The notes beneath the pieces were generated by a model. That model did not search any database. It was not told the DNA's origin and saw nothing but the letters and a program-made list of their open reading frames with translations. This document shows, one piece after another, positions 1-10,900 of a stretch of DNA of 64,000 nucleotides. Where the stretch lies: assembly GCA_037975125.1 (NCBI GenBank), contig CM075862.1:11397625-11461624 (forward strand). The letters run 5' to 3'. The translations under genes were made by a program, and so were the position numbers. Position 1 is the stretch's first letter. Every line of letters begins with the position of its first letter. This DNA comes from Latrodectus hesperus (taxonomy: Eukaryota > Arthropoda > Arachnida > Araneae > Theridiidae).

Positions 1-814
1 GTTCCTGTGTGCAAAAAGTAACCTCAGTTTGATAAATCAAATAGTATGTGAAGCTCACTGTTTCATCTGTCTAGGAGATATTGTGAGGAGGAAAGTGAAT
101 TGATTTTTAAAGTGACTATTATTGGGGTTTGCTTACTGATGGCTAGTTGCTTTTTGTATTTGAGAACTATGACTTCGACCTATATAGTTTTAAAGAAGAT
201 ATCGAATCCCTACAAGCATTCAAACCTGAGGTAAGAATACAATCCGCCATCTGCTGAACTGAAGACCAGAAGGTCAACCATTTGGCCACCATCTTGGAAG
301 TTGGTTGCACAGGGACAGTAAAAATATATATAAATCTGTATAGACCTTTAAAAATGATAATTGGGCAAGGGCCATGAGAGATGGTTTATATTCTATTGAA
401 TAAGGACGAGGATTTTGTTGCTCATGATTTCGTTTCAATGAATTTCAACTCATTTAAAATGCAATTCGGCTTAGCTGTACAGAGTTGGTCAGGAAAATAT
501 TTATGTTGCCACTTACAGTAAAAGAGCTGATGAATTCTCAAATTAATTGCATTTATTTTTGTTCACCAAATGGAAGGTGCCAATTCCAATTTTTCACATC
601 ACACATTTCTTCTACATATGAAAATATTGGATGATAAGTGACTCACCATAGCCTAGTGATTGAATTTTTCACAGCGAAGGAATCCCGTATTCGATCCCAG
701 TCACTGCTGAACAACAGGAGAAGATAGATATCTGTTTTAATCCCAGTTAGGGGACAACCTAAAGCTTGTGGTGGTGCTTTTTGAATTCATTTCCTTAAAC
801 TGTATTCAGAAGGA

Positions 815-1027
815 TTTTTTTATAGCAAGTGGGTCGCATTCATGAGTCGCAAGGTTTGAAACCGGGAAAACTCCCCAGCACTCACCTCAACAGACATCCA
901 TACAGAAGGCAGAAGTGAAATATCATATCGTAGTGTCCAACTGTGGCTGGGATCGAACCTGGAATTTCTCTCTTTTAAGAGGGTTGTTTTACTACTAGAC
1001 CAATGTGTGCCCTGACACATGGATGTG
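815..1027 (-). mobile_element. SINE I copy
   Basis: A minus-strand unit: GGCACACATTGGTCTAGTAG head, CCAGGTTCGATCCCAGCC B box, and GTGCTGGGGAGTTTTCCCGG body. A plus-strand relative with GTATTCGATCCCAGTCACTG lies at about 625-800, so the two face each other. Confidence 0.72.
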
Positions 1028-1035
1028 GCACACAA

Positions 1036-1250
1036 CTTTAAACCGTAGGTACCGGTCTAATTAGCTCTCGTGTGCAAAAAATGACCATTGAGCGACAAAC
1101 AAACTAAACAAAACGATTAACGCTCTGGCTTCCATGTCAATAGTTTGTGGGTTCGAGTCCCATCTTGGATGTGGATATCTGTTATAGTTCGAAATCCATA
1201 TTGAACTGTGGGTTCAAAATCTTAGTTCCTGTGTGCAAAATCTTAGTTCC
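1036..1250 (+). mobile_element. SINE A tail followed by SINE A head
   Basis: 1036-1100 matches the 3' part of family A (CCGGTCTAATTAGC through GAGCGACAAACAAAC). It is followed at about 1110 by the head of another copy with GTGGGTTCGAGTCCC as its B box, decaying by about 1250. A short tail fragment of the same family also opens the window (1-25). Confidence 0.7.
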
Positions 1251-1270
1251 TGAGTCAGAGTGTCTGCTCT

Positions 1271-1590
1271 TGCAATAATGTAGTTGTTGCTGCACCAGCA
1301 TGCTTCCCTGTACCTATCCGTGAGTTTGGTTCTACCAGCTAGACAGAAACAGCCAGATGGAGTCTTCATGGTTTTGAAGCAGGGACCAAGCAGAGGACCT
1401 CTAATACTTAGCCTGCCACCTCCAGAGGTATCATTTCACATGGAGGACATTGCGACCACGCCCAGTTTTAACATGCTCCAACTGCCTTTAGCGAACATGA
1501 CGGATCTTCGATTAAACCGGGATTCGAACTCACTACCTTCCGATAATGAGAGCGATACCTTAACCTACCAGGGCACTGCGGCCTCAAAAA
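1271..1590 (-). mobile_element. SINE F copy
   Basis: A minus-strand copy. The head CCGCAGTGCCCTGGTAGG precedes a GAGTTCGAATCCCGG B box; the middle carries the diagnostic AATGTCCTCCATGTGAAATG and the end GCATGCTGGTGCAGCAAC. The long plus-strand open frame across it is accidental. Confidence 0.8.
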
Positions 1591-1996
1591 GGCAGTATTG
1601 TTCATTGCAAGTGCTCGGGGAATGTAATTTATGCAAGAGATATTAAAATGCCTTACAACAGCTTAAGCCGTTCTGTAAAAATGAAATGATGATCTGTTTC
1701 GGAGCATGCCCTACATCTTAGATAATCGGACTTCTTTTACAGTTGAAACGTTAATTTAAAGGAAATAGAATACACACACACACACAAATTGACTGTAATA
1801 AAAGAAACTGCATATCTTTTAAAATTTATAACATCAAAAATCCATTGCCTAAATTTATTATTTACATTTGAAATCAAGAAATTAAATTTTTTTTAACTCT
1901 CTTTGCTTCTTGAAATTTAAAATTTGTCAAAATATGTTCCTCTCAAATTTTTATTAATCTACTTGCTAATATGTGTTATCAGTTTTTTCTTTAATT

Positions 1997-2038
1997 AATT
2001 ACCACATTGATATAAGTTTTGATATCAATGTGGTAATT
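1997..2038. repeat. Perfect 17-bp hairpin
   Basis: Arms AATTACCACATTGATAT (1997-2013) and its exact complement (2022-2038) are separated by an 8-base loop. It may be the centre of a small fold-back element or simply an isolated inverted repeat. Confidence 0.85.
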
Positions 2039-2700
2039 TATCAATGAAAACTGTTAAAGATTGCACAGTGACGCGGTGTTATAAGTGTTCAAAAATGATT
2101 CATTAAATTGAATTAACGAAACAAAAATTATATTAAATACAAACAACAGCAAGTAGAAAAGCGAGATTAACAATTAACTTCTAAATTTTTAATCTCGTTT
2201 AAGTACAACTCATTTAGTTCACTTCAAGGAAATTCAGATCATTGCGTCTAGAGTTCAAACATTATTTGGGTAGTTAGCGAGGTAGTCGCCACAGCATAGT
2301 AGACCACCTAATAGATGGAAGGTGTAATTCTACCAAAAGCATCTAAAATGCGTTATTTTCTCAGACACCCTGCTCAACAAACGTGAGTAGAGATACTCAT
2401 TTCTTGATTGGAATAGAATTCATTAACAGCTGCTGGAATAGAATTCAGAGTTTTTCACTTCGAAGCGGGCAGAATTATTGCTAGATAACAATAAGCTCAT
2501 AAATAGAAGTCACAATAAAGAATTAAAGTTAAAGGATCCTGAAAATGTGTAATTACTGCAATCACATACAGTCAACCACTGCCAAAAATACTTCGAATTC
2601 GTTTTAACAAAAGAGAAAAAAAAGGTTATCAAGAAACATACCGTTAGACTCTTTAACCTCCTGATTATTTATCTCGTGATTTTCATGAACAGTTCAAATA

Positions 2701-4223
2701 CACTCACTTCCAAAAGTTAAGCACGGAGAAGTAAATGCTAATTTGCGGAAGCCAATCAAAATTGAAGAGGATGCAAATCGCTGCAGAGATAGATGGAAGC
2801 ATGCAAATATATTATGTTACAACCCATCGCACTTTCATGTCAAGAAATATGCAAAAAGGGCAGTCTTATAAGATACCAGCTTTATGAAGGGTTACAGAAA
2901 GTGATTGTAAGTGCTGATAGAAGGTTTTTAAAACTTTGGTATAATTTGTTTTCAAGAGAAGCGTGTTTCTATGACCTCCAGAAGACGAATGGAAGATTCT
3001 GGGTGCTGGCGTGCTGTGGGGCGCATTGAAGCAGGATAGTCGATCTCAGATCTTTTCTTCGGCCTTCATCATTCTGTAATTTCACGTTTATGGAAACAAT
3101 TCTAAACCACGAAGAGAGTTGTCAGAAGGCCCGTAGCCGGTCTCACCCTAGGTTTGCAAACTCCGCGGAAGATCGATATACTGCGATTTTAGGCAAGCGG
3201 AATCGCTGAGCGATCTCCACACCTGTGGCATCTATGGTTACAGCGTCCATTGGTAAGGTATCTGCAGCTACTGTACACCGAGGATTACATATGAGTGGAC
3301 TGTACGCCCGGATGCTTCGAGTTTGTGTTTGTCTGTACGTCCAATCAAGAGGAGCACGATTAAAGTGGTGCCGGGAACATGTCAATAGGACTGTGTCTGA
3401 CTGGTGCAATGTCATGTTTACTGATGATTCAAGATTTGCTCTGGAGCCAGATGACAGATATGGCGTAAACAAGGAACACGCAGCCTCAAAACATCACGCA
3501 TTCCGAAGCGGAAGCATTATGGTGTGGGCAGGGATTTCATTAGGATACCGCACCGACCTGCATATCTTTAAACAAGGTTCTGTGACGGCTGTCTGCTATC
3601 GAGATGAAATCCTAGAACCCATTGTAAGATTGTATGCTGCAGCAGTTGGTCCTACTTTTGTTTTAATGGATGATAACGCACGTCCCCATAGAGCTGACAT
3701 CGTCGATGACTACCTGGAGAGCACATGGATTGCGCATATGGTGTGACCAGCATATTCTCCCGACCTTAATCCCACTGAAAATCTTTGGGATGCTCTCGGC
3801 CGTGCTTTTTCTTCACGTTTCCCACCTCCAGCCACTCTTATTGAGCTAGAAACTGCTCTATAAGAATAGCTATTTCTTAATTCTGAGTTGGTTGACCACC
3901 TAATTAAAAGCATGGTCACAAGGTAAAAACTTTGTATACAGATGAGTGAGGGATCACATACCCTCTTAATGTCGTTTTTGTTCATTTTATGCTGTTTATT
4001 TTCACTTTATACATAACTCTGTTAAAATCTTGAGTATATTTATCTGATAATTTACAAAAATTTAATATTTTTTTTTCTGTACATATAATTATTGATTTTA
4101 TTTTATGCATAAATATATATGCTACTTTTCTGCCGAATTTTGTTTTAATCAAAGCAGTGTTTGTTGATTTTTTTTTTTTTTTGCACATTTTACATCTTCG
4201 TGCTTAACTTTTGGAAGTGAGTG
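2701..4223 (+). mobile_element. Tc1-like transposon, complete ends
   Basis: The element is bounded by perfect 25-bp inverted repeats (2701-2725, starting CACTCACTTCC, and 4199-4223), each followed outward by the TA target dinucleotide (2699-2700, 4224-4225). The length is 1523 bp. A decayed DD34E transposase lies inside on the plus strand. The exactly matching ends argue for fairly recent movement even though the gene is broken. Confidence 0.93.
2975..3920 (+). pseudogene. Tc1-like DD34E transposase, broken
   Basis: Plus-strand remains of a Tc1 transposase cover the DNA-binding part (C-W-R-A-V-G-R-I-E-A-G near 3000) through the catalytic core. The longest open piece runs 3225-3746 and holds F-T-D-D-S-R-F (codons near 3423-3426), M-V-W-A-G-I-S and M-D-D-N-A-R-P-H (D before N at 3672). 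A TGA at 3744-3746 interrupts it, and the same frame then reads S-P-D-L-N-P-T-E-N-L-W with the glutamate at 3777. There are 34 residues between the second D and that E, the Tc1 hallmark. Upstream parts need frame changes and carry several stops, so no active enzyme is expected. Confidence 0.9.
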
Positions 4224-7200
4224 TATAACAAATTCATTCAGCGATTTTTATGAGCTTTTTTTTATTGGTGAGTTGATAATGATATGGATTTATCTCGGTG
4301 CATTATCATTTCTAAAGTTGACATTTTACTTTTTCATATTATATAATAAAGAGAAACTGTTGAAATTTATTGAAAAAAAATTTTTTTTGATAACATCTGA
4401 AATTGGTTTTTTTGATAGCTTAGTTATAACAGACAGCTCATAAAAAGAAGTAAATAAAAAAATATAAAAAAACCCTATAAAAAGATTTTCTTAGAAAGAA
4501 AAAATGCATAATTTTATTCTCCAACAGCATGGATTTAAAATATGCAAAAAGAAATTTTTTTAATCGATTTTGTTTTTTAAAATTGAGCAATCAGAAGAAA
4601 AGTCAGATTTTAATTAAAAAAAGAAAACTCATTTCTTTTGTGAAAATATTGAGGGATAGATTAGTTACAATTTAAAAAGTTTCAAGCATATAATATGAAT
4701 ATTAACCACTAATTATATCTATACTATTAATTTTATAATAAAAATTTTTCTAGCCAAATGATTCTGATGCAAACTTACTTTTAAATAAGAATATTAACCA
4801 CAAAAAACTATGGAGGAAAATATAACAGTCAAATCGTGTTTATGTAACGATTTGTTAATAATTATATTTCAATTTCTTCAGCAAATTATCTGTATTCTAT
4901 ATAAACTAACAAAATACACTGTTTAGAATTTTAATTATTTTATTATCAAATTATTTGTAATAAATATAACAAAAGTACAAAAAGCATTCAATATATATAG
5001 AATCTAAATTACAAAATAAATATAACATCTATAGTACACAAAAATAGAACTTCATTCAAACGTATAAAAATATTCTAAGTTTATAAACTTGGGCGTCTTA
5101 TGTTCGTACCAGAACAACTACTATGGAGATTATGATTGTTCAGTTATTATGATTAGTGTTCCCAGAGGGATTCTTTCGTAATTAATGTAAACGCCAACCT
5201 TGGCAACTGTGTTTATTTGGCGCGATTTGGTTTTCATTTAAATTTCGAGGAGAATCTTTTGTGGCAAACACGCAGAGTTAATTTTTTCACGTTGGTAGAC
5301 ATGTTTCTTTGTTTAGTAAATAGATTTTTTTCATCCTATTATGACATACTTTATTGGTCAAGTTTAGCATATTTATTTAAAAATTTAGCCTCCGCAGAAA
5401 ACATATTTAGATTTTTGAGAATGGTAAATTAATCCAGGACACGAAAAGGTAATATTAAAGTTATCAGTTTTCCAAGTGTTGAATTCGAAGACACATAATA
5501 GTGTCTGTGAAAAAAATATACTGCGAACGCGCTCGAAAATTCGGGTGATGATGGCGTTTTTGGCGATACAGAGAATTGTATTTGGCTTTCTTTCCTTAAT
5601 TAGAAATGGAAAAATCATGTAAATATGTCAATAGTTTCCAAAATTATTGCTAAGAATTTCACCGTTTTTTCCAACAGCGAATTCTTGCAAAATTCTGATG
5701 CAAATTACGAAATAGGTAGTACATATTATTTTTATAGTTTTATGTTTTCAGCCCTTTTATATTCAGAGGTCTTTAGCATTTGGCTATGTGTTAGTACATG
5801 CCGCCAGATGAGAACTATTTGGCATCTTTTCAGTCCACTTACAAAATGTTTCATGTTCATTAAATTTGGTTTCCCATAATTAATTAGGCCGCTTCATTTT
5901 CAATCTTTAACTCTATGTTAAATATTTCATTAAAATCATGATTTGATAAAATAGAGCTGATAGCTTTTTAATTTCACAGACCCAAATGATAACGTTTCCA
6001 AATCTCTTCTCTGTTCGCCATCAAAATATCACAAATTGCAACTTTTTATTATTATCATTATTGTTAAATGTAACAATGTTTAAACCTTCAAAGTAAGACA
6101 TTGCAATTAACACGTTATTAGATATTGTTTATATATTTATTTTTCTTTATTCTGAAATTTGTCGACAAAAATGTTGATTTAACAAGATTTGCGCAGGCAA
6201 AGAGCAAAAGTATCGTCAATAAAAATAGCTAGAGTACTCATTTTTATACTAAAAGTGTCCAATATTAATGGAAATGGATATTTGCTATTTTTATTAAGTT
6301 CACATCTTCATCAAGTATATTGTACGTTCAATGAATTTATAAAAGGCAAAAATAAATTATATTTTTTAGTATATAACATTTTTTTTCTTATTTCTTAATT
6401 AAGATAGATTTCATGGCTCAAAATCTGTTTTCTTATTTAGAAGAAGCACCGTACATATATTAGTATATATATACAATGGAGAGTTATCATAATGAATATG
6501 GTGATTCTATTTACATCGTTTCACATCTGGTGTTTTGGTTTTCAGAGAATCCGAAGTATGAATACAGCATTCTTTGGTAGAGTACTGGAGAACATAACAC
6601 AATTATTCCTTCTTCAAGTCGAATACAATGCAATTATTGCACAAACTTCAAATGTTAAATCATTCTTTTATCCCAGTTTGATACTCATTTTCCAGGATAA
6701 ATAATAAATATTTTTATTTGAAGTTGAAATTCCAGCTTATGTTATGAATTTTCTATCTGTATAAATATCGTAATATAACTAAAGTGACATTATTATCCTC
6801 GTTAACCAGCGATTATATATAAATGTCATATTACCAATTCTTCTAAAAGTCACTCATTGGTGGAACTACACATTGGCGCCTTATTAAACATTATTAAAAT
6901 GCAATTCCTCCATCTGTTAACCGTGCATCATTCACATTGTTTTACTTTTTACATACATAGAGGATATTTGCAAACACTATTGAATTCCATGAATAATTAA
7001 TAGCACCTTATAAGGAGCAAAAAATTTCAAAAGAGAAGGACATTTTCTTTTAAATAAATCTTTCGATAATGATTATTATGATGCATCTTTATGAGTCTCC
7101 CAAACAAAGAATCAGAAAGTCTTGGGCAATGATCAGGCACTTTTATAAAAAGCACTTGCATAGCTTGGCACTACTTCATAGAAGATAACGAACATGAGAA

Positions 7201-7314
7201 ATGTATAAGTTTATAAAAGTTGCCGACAAGAAAAACTCTTCCCTTTTGAGCAAGTTTCTTTCACTTGGATTCGGTATCATTACAGGCTTCGCAACTGCTC
7301 CATAAGAGTGTTCT
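4224..7314. other. A+T-rich 3' flank without recognised content
   Basis: No gene, repeat family or RNA recognised. Several open frames of 60-85 codons are low-complexity and without family resemblance. The SLC46 transcript probably ends inside this stretch; an AATAAA on the minus strand near 6712-6717 is a possible, distant poly(A) signal. Confidence 0.5.
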
Positions 7315-7432
7315 TCAGTATTTAGTTTGGTCAAAATTGGCAGATGTGACTTCTTTCAGTTCTTTGGACTTTTTGGCTTCGTCGGACTCTTGGTATTGGT
7401 CGAATGACATGGACGGAAGGCTCATCATCCAT
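7315..7432 (-). CDS. SLC46 exon 7 (C-terminal tail and stop)
   Basis: The acceptor TTTTTCTTTCGCAG is followed by one base completing A445 and 38 codons to TGA at 7317-7315. The peptide opens W-M-M, finishing TM12, and then becomes a hydrophilic tail rich in K, E, S and D, typical of the cytosolic end of MFS carriers. It was chosen because phase, acceptor quality, membrane-to-tail transition and total length all agree. It sits 2.9 kb from exon 6. No strong AATAAA was seen in the first few hundred bases downstream. Confidence 0.85.
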
Positions 7433-7882
7433 CTGCGAAAGAAAAAGACTTTGAATGAGATCGATGGCAATTGTAGTCCTAGAATCGTAAAACAACATTT
7501 TCTTAGGTTAAATCGATTTCTAACACTTAAGAAAAGTTACTTAATGATAAATTTCTTAAATAGTACACGCAAGAATAAAGTTTCATATTCATCGATTCAT
7601 AAACAAATTTATTGTAAGGAAATTACGAAAATTGTATTGAATTCCTCAGATGTAACTACCGTGGTATCGGAGACGGTCTTTTTTAAATGGCTGACGCCAA
7701 GCCATCACATCATCACTGTGAAATCTGCCTTTACTTCACACTTTGTTTTTTGTTTTTTCTTGGTACTAAAATTTTGATTTTATAAAAATTGCTATTTCAG
7801 TGTGTTGGATTACCAAGCAATATGCAATTTCTTTTTCTCTACGAACTCAAGATTTTCTCAAAAGCAAAGTTTTCCCCACGCA

Positions 7883-7959
<77 letters not shown>

Positions 7960-10900
7960 GTGTGTATACGTCCGTACTCCCTCGCTTAGTTTACTTTCTA
8001 GAGTATGCTATGAATGAAAGGTGAGTGCTTTATTGGAATCAAACTAAGACATTTTAAATGTAAAAAAAAATTTTTTTTACACATGTAACTAGAAAACAGC
8101 TCCTTTCAAATAAATCAAGTAATTCCAAAAACAGTTATATTACACGATTATTCGCTGTAGGAACTATCTGAAATAGCGTTCCATCGACAATTTTTTAGCA
8201 GAATGTTCAAAGGTCAATATAATTTAATTAAATTTGATATTTTTGAAGAAGAGTTACCATGATTGAAGAAGAGTTACCACAATGTGCAAACGTATGGAAA
8301 ATTGGCTGTGAATCATTATAAATTTCTCAGAATAGAAATAAAAGGAGGAGAATCAAGGCGTTAGATGTGGGGGAAAACATGTGTTACACGAGGGTCATAA
8401 AATCGCGTCACATGAAAAATCGTTAATAGAGTACCGTGCTTGGGCACTACTATTTCAGAAAACACATCCATAAAATGGGACTATTTCAGCAATACCCTAT
8501 CTGCAGGAAATGTCATATGCAAGAATAAACTGCCAAACATATCATTTTCGAATGCGAGGCTTTTGCCCTCCCTAGATTAACTTCTTTAGGCATCATCCAT
8601 ACTAGAGAGTTACATCTAGACTCCATTAAAGGGTTATCGGGCTTTATTAATAAAGTGGATGACCCGAGCAACTGAAACTAGGAAGCATTGGGTTTGGAGT
8701 TAATTGTACAAAATGCATGCTGATAAAAGCAGAGGTGCACAATATAATACAAACCCAACTCTAAGAAGAAGAATAGGGGGGATAACTGTATATATTGAAC
8801 ATATATATGCAAGCGTTTAATAACTTATAACTATATCACACTCTTGATGAGATTACAAGTATAGTATTTGCGGGTAATGTATAGATTCAATACAAAAATT
8901 GGATACATTTTACCATTCGAAAAGAACATTTAGACACGTAAAAAGATCTCTACATTACTTAAAATCCTCAAAAATGAAAAAATTTTTAAAAAAAAACGTG
9001 TTACAATAGTAATACTAAACAAACATCAAAATTAAAATTTAATCGAAACAAAAATTGAAACTGATAATATAGTTTAATATTGCCTCCCAAAAGAGAAAAA
9101 AATCTCGAAGCTTTTAATTCATTGCCATCAAAATGCTAAAACAGACAAGAAATTGATTTGGAAAATCTTGCAAGTGAAATATAAAAAGAGATAACCAGTT
9201 ACATCGGAATAGCTTCGTCTGCAAGAATAAAGATCGAAAGATTCGGCATTTATGACAAAAGAAATATTTCAAGAAAACTTCTACTGCAGAAGCCACATCG
9301 CCTGCGGTAAGGGAGTGGTGGGAATGTGTGTGATGATGCAAAAAAAGACACAAGGAGGGTGAATCGACATTCGGATCTAAGATCTGAGCCATTTAATTAC
9401 AACTTGAACTGAGATTACTGTAATCAGCCAAAAGTTCTGATAAGGCGAATGTATTTCATTAATAATCAATTTCAGGCAGAGATATGAATGCAAAACAGCG
9501 GAAACACTTTGCCTCGATTGAAAAAGGAAGCACTCTATTAAAAGAATCATCTTAGTTATGTGTCTGATAACACAATAGATTATTAAAAGGATATTTTATA
9601 AGCTATCTCTCATCTGTAATACGAAAAAACATAATTTTATTCTTGTTTGTTTTGTTCTTGTTTGCATTACATGGCAATTTTTCTCACCGATATAAGAGAC
9701 GATTTTTGTAGTCCTTCCCAAAATAATTGTAAATAACAAATATAATAAAAATATAGTTTGCCATGAGGAGAAAATACGAGGAATATTTGATGAGTTCTCT
9801 TTCTCGTTTAGTTTGACGGTTAATAGAAAAAACTCTCGTTTTCTGATCAAAGGAATAGGATGGTCACTCATTTGCTAAATTAATCAGCCAAAATGTCACC
9901 AATTTGTTGGTAATATCTAACATTTACAATTAAGGAACAATGGAAAAAAGTTACCTTGAAAAAATAATAATTTAGAATTCTATTAATTAATGAAATTTTT
10001 AAATATTTAAATCATCCTTGCCAATTAAATTAATTATAAAGTGGATGTTTGGTCATGTCTTTGTCATATTGCTTTTTCTGCTGTTTTATGGTCCGTGTGT
10101 TAATGGTTTGAATTTGAGGAAAGCGGTTTTGTCAAACCAATGCTTTGCTCCCTATATAAGAAATCGTTTTATTAACAGAATGAGGTTTGACACTATTTTA
10201 CTTCGCCTTGTTTGCTGCCACTCGAAGAATGCGATTGGAAGGCAGGCTGTAAATTCGTCGACAAGTCGTATGTACGACGCCGTCTCAATACCATGCGACG
10301 AGGATGAAACGTTATCTGGCGTCATGGATATTTTAAACCAATAAGAATCGTAACAAAGCGGTGTATTCAGAATCTCAACTGCAACGACAGAAGCAACTAT
10401 TTTATGGTTAAAAACTTACGCAAATATGGCGGCGGCCGGGATGAGAAAGACGGCGGCTGAAGCATATGCCAGACCAGGATAGAAATGGACGCTGGAGTTG
10501 TAGATCTGCGTCATGGAGATGGTCCCCAGCACAGGAGTCAGGGACTCACAGGTCGCCAGCAAAGAAAATACTCGCCCTACAGAAAACAAGGCTTTTTTAA
10601 TAAAGAACAACTGAGCAATTCCTTATGAATAAATAAGCAGAAAACAATTTGCATAACAAACATAACGTTAGCCAAGGCATCTTACAAAAATTCATTTATG
10701 TGCAATGGTACCCATAAGAAATAAAGCAACACTATTTTTCTAAATTACTTTTTATAAAGTTGTTAATTACAACAATATGCTTATGAATTTCATGAAAGTG
10801 TTGCTAAACAGAAAATCATGATGTGGCATAGTATTTTGTTCAGTCAAATATTGATGATAAAATAAAATTATAGTTAATGAATTGAATTTAACTGAAGATA

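Noticed and set aside
1284..1646. 120-codon plus-strand frame and similar peptides at 48.6, 49.0 and 52.1 kb
   Set aside because: All fall inside SINE F copies and resemble one another only because of the repeat.
3143..3472. 109-codon minus-strand frame
   Set aside because: Antisense to the Tc1 transposase relic.
7265..7777. 170-codon plus-strand open frame
   Set aside because: It overlaps SLC46 exon 7 on the opposite strand and shows no domain; the minus-strand exon with acceptor, phase and tail explains the non-random composition.
9114..9871. Two 90-codon minus-strand frames in intron 6, tested as the SLC46 last exon
   Set aside because: No acceptor in the required phase and no tail-like peptide; exon 7 at 7315-7432 fits on all counts.
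10018..10344. 108-codon plus-strand frame with a hydrophobic start
   Set aside because: It lies in the 400-bp dispersed repeat and is not preserved in the second copy.
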